From: Halocafeteria seosinensis
Taxonomy: Eukaryota; Sar; Bigyra; Bicosoecida
Direction of reading: 5' to 3'
DNA: 29,660 nucleotides
NCBI GenBank assembly: GCA_001687465.1
Contig: LVLI01000269.1
Coordinates: forward strand, 1 to 29,660
Part shown: one piece after another, positions 1 to 8,125 of the stretch
Position numbering within the stretch: position 1 is the first letter of the stretch
Layout: each line of letters begins with the position of its first letter
Translations under genes and position numbers: made by a program
Notes under the pieces: model-generated
What the model was told of the DNA's origin: nothing
Database searches by the model: none
The model's input: only the letters and a program-made list of their open reading frames with translations

Positions 1-604
1 CGTTTGGGACTTTTGCATTTCCACAAATACGACAGTCTACATCTTCATTATTTGCAATTTGATACGAGTGTTCGCAAGATATACAACCATTTCGATCCTC
101 GTTTGGGACTTTCGCAGCGCCACAAGTACGGCAGTCGGTATCTTCATCACTGGCAATTTGATACGAGTGTTCGCAAGATATACAGCCATTTCGATCCTCG
201 TTTGGGACTTTTGCATTTCCACAAATTCGACAGTCTACATCTTCATTATTTGCAACTTGATACGAGTGTTCGCAGGATATACAACCATTTCGATCTTCGT
301 TTGGAACTTTCGCATTTCCACAAATTCGACAATCTACATCTTCATTATTTGCAATTTGGTATGAGTGTTCGCAAGATATACAGCCATTTCGATCCTCGTT
401 TGGGACTTTTGCATTTCCACAAATACGACAGTCTACATCTTCATTATTTGCAATTTGATACGAGTGTTCGCAAGATATACAACCATTTCGATCCTCGTTT
501 GGGACTTTCGCAGCGCCACAAGTACGGCAGTCGGTATCTTCATCACTGGCAATTTGATACGAGTATTCGCAAGGTTCACACCCCGTACGATCTTCATTGG
601 GGAC
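1..604 (-). repeat. 99-nt in-frame tandem repeat array (six full units plus a partial)
   Basis: Units begin at 604, 505, 406, 307, 208 and 109 on the minus strand, each exactly 99 nt, and a seventh starts at 10. Two kinds alternate: type A has NNEDVDCRICGNAK and type B has SDEDTDCRTCGAAK. The order in coding direction is B, A, A, A, B, A. Bases 1 to about 165 are repeated essentially unchanged from 397, giving a higher-order period of 396 nt (four units). This indicates recent duplication of a multi-unit block. Confidence 0.95.
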
Positions 605-1333
605 AGTTGCCGGTGGACACTTTCTACACCCACCTCCAGGAGCTGGTACCTCATCCTCGGGGCACGAAATGCAAGCATCCATGTCAGAGTTGGGCACTTT
701 GTCACCTGAACATTCTTCAGGACTCTCTAAATAAATTAGGCCAATATCGGGTGTGTAAGTATTAGTAGTGCCATCATCACTTTTGTGACTCAGTTCGGAA
801 GGAGAAATGCCCCAGTGCTCCGTGGTGACCGCCTTTCCATTCTGCGCTTCCAATTCAAGCTTAGGATGGTCGTTTTCAAATGCTGCTGCATCAATGCCGT
901 TTTGCAGTGTTAGTCCATACTGTCCGTCGTATTGGCCGCCTTGTCCAAGGAAAAAGATTTCATACTGTGTTACAAGCTTGGGAGTATCAAAATACACTTT
1001 TTGGTGCCTTCCTTCGGTGGATACACTCGCGCTAGCGATCACGTAATCAAATTGATCGCGGGGCAGATGAAAGATATGCCGTATAGCGGCGCCGACAACT
1101 CCTGCTTCCCTTAGGGCACTCATATACATTCCAACGATAGCTATATCTTCTTGTGGACTGAATGAAAATCCTTTCCATTTGGGATCCCCCATGTTTGTTC
1201 TGGCTTGACCGTACCTGTCCCTGCTCATCGCAAAGTCTCGCTTGGTGCCAATATAGTAGGCTGCTTCTGCAAGAAAGAAGAGATTAATAACCAATCCTCC
1301 AAGAAGCAAGTGGTGTTTTGTGTCAACTGCCAT
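1..1333 (-). CDS. Secreted/membrane Cys-rich tandem-repeat protein (partial, runs off left edge)
   Basis: The frame is open without a stop from the ATG at 1333-1331 to the window edge (444 codons seen; the end is missing). An in-frame TGA lies 6 bases before this ATG, which fixes the start. Residues about 7-24 are hydrophobic (LLLGGLVINLFFLAEAA), a signal peptide or anchor. Residues about 55-200 form a domain I do not recognise. From about residue 215 the protein is Cys-rich (CISC, CRKC), and from residue 244 it consists of 33-residue units starting VPNEDR, each with the pattern C-x2-C ... C-x2-C; six complete units are visible and a seventh begins. The spacing recalls the extracellular growth-factor-receptor/ephrin-receptor-like Cys-rich modules common in protist surface proteins; a zinc-ribbon repeat is the alternative. 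Function is unknown. It is divergent from the METTL17 gene, with repeat-laden DNA between. Confidence 0.8.
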   Translation of the reverse strand, partial: MAVDTKHHLLLGGLVINLFFLAEAAYYIGTKRDFAMSRDRYGQARTNMGDPKWKGFSFSPQEDIAIVGMYMSALREAGVVGAAIRHIFHLPRDQFDYVIASASVSTEGRHQKVYFDTPKLVTQYEIFFLGQGGQYDGQYGLTLQNGIDAAAFENDHPKLELEAQNGKAVTTEHWGISPSELSHKSDDGTTNTYTPDIGLIYLESPEECSGDKVPNSDMDACISCPEDEVPAPGGGCRKCPPATVPNEDRTGCEPCEYSYQIASDEDTDCRTCGAAKVPNEDRNGCISCEHSYQIANNEDVDCRICGNAKVPNEDRNGCISCEHSYQIANNEDVDCRICGNAKVPNEDRNGCISCEHSYQVANNEDVDCRICGNAKVPNEDRNGCISCEHSYQIASDEDTDCRTCGAAKVPNEDRNGCISCEHSYQIANNEDVDCRICGNAKVPN

Positions 1334-1955
1334 CGTTCTTCATGTCTGTTTGGCAAAAGCCAATCCCCTTCTGGCGTTTCCTTTTGGGTGCGTTCGACGT
1401 TCTACGCTCTTGCTTGCGAACAATTTGCACTTTCCCGTCCAGAGATAAGTACAAGGGTAGCTACGGTTAAGTTTCGTTCAAATATTATTGCTGTCTCAAT
1501 TAAACAAAACCCACAGGGTAAAACCTATCGCTGGAGTAGCTTCGAAGAAGTTCAAACACGTGTAGCGCCGGACTGAGACTTTAGCCATCTCCGAGAGGGT
1601 GTCCGTGACCTCAGATGAAACCCATCCCCATCCCAGATCCGAGGCGTACCGGGGATAATTTGGGAGTAGTCTTAGACAAGCTTAACTAATAACAGTATTC
1701 TGGCGTGTGCCATTACCCACTCATAAATATACTCATATCTGCGGACTGCGTGCCGTATACAGCACAAACGCAACCCCGCTCAGCTTCAACAGGCCCCGGG
1801 ACATTTGTGGGTTTGGACTCCACCTTGGGGAGCCTAGACCGCCAAAATCATTCGACAGAAAGTGTCGTTGGTATTCCACAATTTTTTCACATGGAATTCA
1901 AATCGGGATGCTGCTTGGAGCAGTTAGATCGGACATTAACTGCTTGACGACTCGT

Positions 1956-2004
1956 GACACACATATGTGACAGAAAGCCCACCGGCCGGGGTGTCGACCG
2001 CATC
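1956..2004 (+). repeat. Dispersed repeat R, copy 1
   Basis: Contains the palindrome CACATATGTG, then GACAGAAAGCCCACCGG, a GC-rich imperfect palindrome, and ends GTCGACCGCATC. It matches copies at 2303-2349 and 29083-29138. Sequences on either side do not match between copies, so the unit is only about 45-50 nt. Confidence 0.85.
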
Positions 2005-2133
2005 GAGGTGCTCGTAGACCCGCGAAACGAAGGAGAGGCAAGGCCAGTAACGGACCTGGTATCAAAGGGCCCAACGAGCACACTGTACGTCGATGTGACC
2101 GTGCCAAACCGCTCACGGGAAACAGACTAGCCA

Positions 2134-2272
2134 GGCAGCGACGGGCCCGCTGTTCCTGCAGCCTTGCTGGCATGCGCCGTGAGAGAACGCAACACTGGTT
2201 TTGCTCAGGAGACATGGGGGGTCGCGCCATGTCTGCGACAACGATGTCAGGATTACCACCGACAAGGCTCAG
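2134..2272 (+). mobile_element. Element segment M, left copy (matches right window end inverted)
   Basis: About 139 nt match 29648-29513 on the opposite strand, starting at GCAGCGACGGGCCCGCTG and ending GACAAGGCTCAG. The frame starting at the ATG at 2174 (MRRERTQHWFCSGDMGG...) is kept in the other copy (MRRGGTQHWLSSGGIGG...) with one single-codon indel and several synonymous changes, so it may once have coded. It sits between two R copies. I do not recognise the element family. Confidence 0.75.
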
Positions 2273-2726
2273 CCTGGGAGGAGAAGGCCCTGAGCGACGC
2301 CCCACACACATATGTGACCGATAGCCCACCGGCCGGGGAGTTGACCGCCAGGCCTGTCATAAGGCTATGCTGCGTGTGCCAGAAGGGGAAAAGACCACCT
2401 AGTTTCATGGACGTTTCCGGAGCAGGAGGTCCGACCTGAGATGTTTTACACAGATGCTTTCCATCCGTAGCCCAGATTGTAGTACAGTACATCTCCTGCT
2501 CGAGGTCGAAGAAGGTGCGGCTACCCAGGTCCTTCTGAAGCCACGAAACCGGTTCCCACGTCCGTGCTGCCTCTGTGTATCCCTTCCAGTGGACGAGGAT
2601 CCGCTTATCGTGAATCCTGAAGTCGATAAACCTCTCGACGTCATCTAGTAGACATCTACCTCGTGACTCGTGACTCGCTACTCGCCACTCCGCTTTCGAG
2701 ATAGTGTCTCTGCTCGTAGTAATTCA
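2253..2726 (-). pseudogene. Chromodomain relic, probable C-terminus of a Ty3/gypsy (chromovirus) polyprotein
   Basis: The minus-strand frame is open from about 2726 to 2253 but has no credible start; a TGA precedes it. From 2639 it reads VERFIDFRI-x-DKRILVHWKGY-x4-RTWEP, matching the chromodomain signature: a V-x-x-I/F opening strand, the hydrophobic-VHWKGY core and TWEP before the C-terminal helix (SWLQKDLG). Chromodomains at the end of integrase are typical of chromovirus retrotransposons. No integrase or reverse transcriptase is recognisable upstream on this strand, so this is a truncated remnant. The open frame continues about 80 residues past the domain and takes in one R copy. A host chromodomain gene fragment is less likely. 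Confidence 0.7.
2303..2349 (+). repeat. Dispersed repeat R, copy 2
   Basis: Same direction as copy 1 and about 348 nt downstream. It differs from copy 1 at a few bases (GACCGATAG for GACAGAAAG; GGGGAGTTGACC for GGGGTGTCGACC). Read on the minus strand it lies in the same open frame as the chromodomain relic, giving VNSPAGGLSVTYVC. Confidence 0.85.
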
Positions 2727-2982
2727 ACAGTCGGTAGACCGTAAACAAAATACTTTTACGTTATGGGCTCACAAGTTGTGACACAGTGGCCCACAGACAA
2801 CCTGAGACATCAGACTGACAGACTGACCTTGAGAGTCGAGACATGCGCGTTTTGTGAAGCTGCCAGTGACACGCTAAGTGCCTATTTGTTCGCTCCATTA
2901 CACACTATAGCTGATTCGTATTACAACTTCCACTAGTGCCGAGGGTAGTATAGTAGCATGCATAGCACGATCGTAGTAGGTG

Positions 2983-5900
2983 ATGCGGTCATTCATTCGC
3001 CACAGTGCGCAATGGCCTCGCCACTTCAGGTCGATACAGCACCACTGGGGTTTAGGAAGCTATACAGCATGTATACGCGATAATACTACCCCAAACCAAT
3101 CTTTACAGAAGCGAATCAAAGCTGGAAATGTGCGCAAGTTTGGAAATAGTACGAGCGATGAGGAATACACCAGCACGGGCAGGAGGAAGGTGTCCATTGA
3201 GGAACGCATCGATAGCGCTACACAGCCCAAGACGGGCAAACACGATGGACCTGAGGGAGATGATGATGAATTCTATCGGCTTCTTCAGGAAGTAGCCGAA
3301 GAAGAAAAAAAGCAGGGGCGGGAAAGAACTACGCTACATGATTTTGAGAGCACGGCTGAAGCCGAAGAGGGCTTCACAGCGCAGGAAGAAACTGGAGATG
3401 TCATTAGCGATGAAGCTCAAGAAGCTTCCTCTTTTGCTGAAGACTTCAAGAACTATACTGTCCCAGCATCGATGAATCCATTCCTCGATTTTACTAAGTC
3501 TCACTGCCGAGATCCGGCGGCTCCTCCGGAGAAACTGGTTCGCGGGATTGATTCAATACTAAAGGGTCGAAACGTGGAGATGATCAAGGATCATTACCGT
3601 GAAATGTCAATGGATCTCCAAACAAGGAACCGGCAGCTGTATGACTCTCTCAAGAACTATCACGAACTCTCGCCGCAGAATCGAAGGAAGCAATCCCGCG
3701 CGAAGAAGCAAAACATGCCAGTAAGTTCCCTGAATAGTTCCATTTCAAATGGTGAACGTTTATCTGCGGACTGTATTGCGGCGCTACAGACAAAGTACGC
3801 ACCTGGAGAGTCACCACCTTTGCTGTACGGACCCAAAGAGACCCTTGCATACATGCTGTATCAAACAATTCCTCAATACGGAATTGCCGAAAAGCTTATG
3901 AGAGAAGCAGATAGAGAAATTCCGAATTTCAATCCGACTTCCTTGTTGGATTTTGGCTCCGGGACTGGCTCGGCTATCTGGGCTGGTAGAGAAATTTGGG
4001 GCAACTCTTTGAAAGAGGTAGTGGGAGTGGAACCATCAAGATCCATGAGACAAGTGTCCCAACATCTTCTCTACGATCTCCCTGGATTACAGTTTCGCAA
4101 GAGCCTGCGCGAAGTCGATAGGCTCCAGAAAGGACAGGTAAGCGAACTCAGAGCATTGGGTCTAGTGAAGTTTGGAGACTGGTCTTTCCTGAATGTCTTG
4201 CTCTTTACAGAAGTTTGATGTCGTGGTTTCACATTACTCCCTTTCGGAACTATGCTCAGAAAGTGACAGACGAGACTCAGTGGCACACCTGTGGGAATTA
4301 GTGTCTAGCAATGGGATTCTTATTTTGGCTGAAAGAGGGACTAGGTAAGTAAAAAACAAGCGGGAAAATGATTCCCAGATTTCCATTCTTCTATTGTTCT
4401 TTTTTCGGTGCAGATGGGGATTTCATGTAATAAAAAGTGCCAGAGACAGCCTCCTAAGTCAGTTAACTTTGAAGGACAACATTAAGCGAGCTCAACAAAG
4501 AAAAGATTTTTACGACCCTACGTATCCCACGATACAGCAAACGGAGCTAACACCTAATCATTCAGGCTCCGCGAGGAATGGAGAACTTTCCCAAATGATA
4601 AGTGAATATTCAGAAGAACAGCAGAGGCTTCTTGGGCATCGGGATGAAAACGACTCCTCAACTATATCTATGAAGGATCTATTGTCTCTGGAAACGGGTT
4701 CTGCACCAGAACAACGAGAAGCAGGAAACGTTGAAGAGGTTCATGATGTGTTGGAATTCGATGCTAGTGAATACGATCAACTTCGAGAACAACTGCCAGA
4801 ACTCCCTCATAAGGACGCCCTACGTTCCTCAAATTTAGTTCAAGACGACGGGTCTGTCCTTGTACCCGAGAAATGGCTGGATAACATCCAAGAGGCCCCG
4901 GATGCCACGAAAGATGAGGAAATTCAGTGGCCAAGCGAAGCAGAGTGGGACTCCACCTCATCCGGCAAAAGCAGAGAGCAGGCAGTATCTATATTCGACC
5001 CTAAGAGTGAAAGGCGGGGACAACAGCGGGTGTATCAGAACCAAAATGAAAACGATTCGGCAGTTCAGCAGAGTAGTAATGTTCATGCTGAGCAGTTTTC
5101 TAAAGCCCTTAGGGCCAGTGGCATAGCGGGAGTGTCCGATTTAGTTATCCCAGAAAACTTGCGGCAACGGCAGAGTATGTCTGACATTGCGGTCCAAAAG
5201 ATGCACAATAAGGTGGACAGGCTATCAAAAGTTTCAAGCAGACTCGATGATACATCTATGGCAATTATTGGTCCGTGTCCGCATTCCCTACAATGTCCAA
5301 TGCACCCCAAGAGTTGGTGTCACTTCGGGCAGGTTGTCAATCGGCACAAAGAAAGTGTTTCCAAAAAACATCGGAAAACGTTACCTACTATGGAAGAGAA
5401 GTATAGCTATATTAGCTTCCAGAAAATAACTCCCCAAACAGCACACGAGCATCCACCTCATCAGCGGGTTGGCTGGTTCCTGTGGGAGCAGGATGAGGAA
5501 CAACCGCATGAGGAATACTTTAAACACAATGTTCTTACCCCAACTATAGAAGAGGCTAAACGAAACGAGGCTCTAAGTAGCCGCACATCACCGATCGACG
5601 AATCAGATAGTGAGGATGATAAGACACCCCCGTGGCAACCGCTTCCGTTGGAATCCTATCAGGAGCGACTAGCCAACTCCGTCGTTACGTCTTCTGCCGG
5701 AAACAGTGGATCACAGGAACTCAGTGCGTCCTCTTTCAAACTTCCTGCATCGTCGCCTGCGCCTAATTTATATGTTGGGTCACTTCGCCCGACTTCATGG
5801 TGGGTTAGGCACAAAGGTGGCATTGTACGGGATGTCCTAGATGAGCAGCTTAGGGATGTCTCCGATGAAGAAGATGATAACATCCAGTTTTCTATTGGAT

Positions 5901-6991
5901 CCCAAGAGGAACCACCCGACGAAGCAGAGTCCGCTAGACGCTTGCGAGCATACTTACAGCATGACCCTTCAGGTGGAGGCGCTCGCCGAGCTGAAGGCTT
6001 CGATATCGTCAGCCATCAGGGTGAGAGTGTTTCATCCGATCGTCGTCATATTCTCTCAGACCATGGGGTAACTTCCGTAGCTTCGAATGCTATAGGCAGT
6101 CGCGGTAAAGACGCAACAGCCATGGAGGTGAAGGAAGCTGAAGGTTTCGAGAAATTCGGAAAAGAATACCTAGCTTCTCCGAAACAGGATCCTGATAAGA
6201 CGAGATTCAAGGTCAAACTGCTTGAGCGTTTTGTCGCCGAAGGCGTAGCGGACAATTATCCAGGTGCAGGGCAATGGGCGAGGATTATTCGCCCCCCGTT
6301 GAAACGAAATAAGCATGTCATTCTCGATTTATGTACCCCTCAGGGGACGATGGAGAGGTGGATTCCTTCCAAAGGAAAACTCCGAGACCATTTCCCCGGA
6401 GCGTATCGGGCTGCAAGAAAGGCACAGTGGGGAGGCCTATGGCCGAATTGGATATCCAGAAAGGATCAAAAGAGTGCTGCAGCGAAGCAACGCCAACTGA
6501 ATAAAAGTGGGCAACTACAGAAGGAGGCGACTCCATCCTTGTCTGAACGAACAGCTCCTGGGCAGCAGGCCAAAGAAAACGAGGTAGCAAGACAACGTAC
6601 TGAGAGTGGGGCGATTAACATCCCAGAACCTCGTAGACAGGATATCCAAGAGAATTTACAACGAATGCGGAAGGCAGGGATACGGTCACAGGGGCTTGGT
6701 GGAGACGCCAAACTGTCTGAAATTGTCGCATCCACTTCTGGTCAAAGTGGCTTACGGCGTGTGAGCGGTCAACTGTCTCCCAAGGGGACACAATATAACT
6801 TTCCTTATGGTGAACTAGAGCAAGACTTCGTAAATGATGAAGATGCGCGAATAGCAGAATCATGGCTTCGGCAAGGGGATAGAGATCCGCGAGACCCAGC
6901 AGGTCTGACGAAGCCTCAGCGAGGAGGCAGAACCGCTAAGCGCATGCCGCGGAAGCGAGGTAGACATCAGAAAAAATCCAAGAATAAATAA
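2983..6991 (+). CDS. RSM22: Mitochondrial ribosome assembly methyltransferase-like protein METTL17/Rsm22
   Basis: Exons 2983-4137, 4211-4344 and 4414-6991 give 1288 residues. The family acts in mitochondria on small ribosomal subunit assembly. The N-terminus ([17 protein letters not shown]) is basic and free of acidic residues, as expected for import. Family signatures: [14 protein letters not shown]-fold motif [11 protein letters not shown] at about 321-331; [13 protein letters not shown] and [13 protein letters not shown] across the two introns; [17 protein letters not shown] (C718, C724, C732); and [15 protein letters not shown] (C1070). In METTL17 four cysteines in these places bind a 4Fe-4S cluster. 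The protein is far longer than known homologues (about 450-650 residues) because of polar, acidic insertions at about 435-710 and 740-1040 plus a basic tail. I start at the ATG at 2983, since the GTG before it is not a plausible eukaryotic start. Confidence 0.9.
4138..4210 (+). other. Intron 1 of RSM22
   Basis: A 73-nt phase-0 intron, GTAAGC to TACAG. Removing it joins LQKGQ to [14 protein letters not shown]; reading through would meet a stop at 4216. Confidence 0.9.
4345..4413 (+). other. Intron 2 of RSM22
   Basis: A 69-nt phase-2 intron, GTAAGT to pyrimidine-rich GTGCAG. Splicing gives [18 protein letters not shown], the conserved Rsm22 strand after the SAM fold. Confidence 0.9.
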
Positions 6992-8125
6992 TGTCCACGG
7001 AGGATTGCACGCTCGAGGAATGGCAGTGAATCTGACAGTTGCCAGTTGCTGCTCAGACATGCGGGAACACAAATAAATGCTACGAGTCTATCTTTTGCAC
7101 AAACTGTCCCGTATTTTAGTGCAACATTGTGCTTGTTTTCATTTTCTCATCAGTTCTTCGACTCTTTCAGAACGGCTCTTTTTGCAAATATCTTCTTCTC
7201 GTTCATAACTTCGTCGTGAGTTAGGGTACAAGAACAACCACCGGAATTCATTCCAGGTACCATAACGAAAGTCCGGTTAACACTACACATGTGCGTTCAT
7301 TTATCAATCAATCACCACAACAAATCGCACTTTTTCCGGTCCAAATGCGGTCGAGGTGAACCGAAGGAACCCAACGGTGGATTCCAGCGAGGAAGTTCGG
7401 GGACTGGCTTCTCTCGCGAGTCAGTCGCAAGAGACAGCGAACTGACGAAAGCTTGCAAGATAGGCCAAGATATGTGGTAGTTCCTGATTTGAGAGTCGAG
7501 AATTGACACCCATGCTGCATTACCTGCAATTTTTGCATGTTCTCTGACACTATATTCATTTTTCCCCCGAGAGCGAAGTTTGCTGGAATTTGCTCGCAGT
7601 GTACCGTCGCAGGCCACCTTTTTTGTTTCTCTAGGGCTCCCCTGTAGGTTTAGACCCCTCGGTGGTAGACTTTAACAGTCTTGTTTGCCTACATCAAGCA
7701 CGATTACCAACATTGTCAGAGGTTGTGTCAGAATCAGTTAGCGTGTGCGGAACTTGTAATTGAAGTGGGGGTTGAAATTTTGCCTTGTATGAAGCGATCG
7801 TGGACATAGGAAGTAGCATTGAAGTGTAACTCAGTGCCTTCTGAAGGTATATGAGGCTGTAATGAAGTCCTAGTGCTTTCCGGTGGGAATTTCAAGCTGG
7901 ATACAGTCAATTCGAGGCATCTCCTGGGGAATTGAAAAGTTAACGCGGTGCGTGAAAGCACGGAATCTAGTGAACAGAAAAGAGTTGGAGGAAGCGGGAA
8001 TCTCGACACAGCGATCAAAGGCTCATTGCCGCTAAAAAAAGCCTTGGAGATGGATAATTCGTGATTCGTACCTCATTTTCGGCTTATTGTCCATAGATTT
8101 GGCGAGAGCTCATCATTTAATCACA
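6992..8125. other. Intergenic region, RSM22 to kinase
   Basis: About 1.1 kb. AATAAA occurs at the RSM22 stop and again near 7072 and could serve polyadenylation. The rest presumably holds the kinase promoter and 5' leader. No open frame here resembles a known protein, and I see no repeats. Confidence 0.6.

Larger units (their letters stand above)
1334..2982. other. Divergent intergenic region holding mobile-element remains
   Basis: It lies between the start codons of the minus-strand Cys-rich gene and the plus-strand METTL17 gene. About 1334-1950 shows nothing I can name. About 1956-2720 holds two copies of a roughly 45-nt dispersed repeat, an element segment repeated at the right end of the window, and a chromodomain relic. 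At 2661-2690 there is a short run of GTGACTC/CTACTC/CCACTC motifs. The METTL17 promoter must lie in the last few hundred bases, but no clear core element is visible. Confidence 0.7.

Noticed and set aside
4-765. 253-codon open frame on the plus strand over the tandem repeats
   Set aside because: It has no ATG at its start and is the antisense shadow of the Cys-rich repeat frame, kept open only because 99 is a multiple of three.
1898-2329. 143-codon minus-strand frame through R and M
   Set aside because: It runs antisense to the conserved MRR-x-x-TQHW frame and crosses repeat boundaries; no domain is recognisable.
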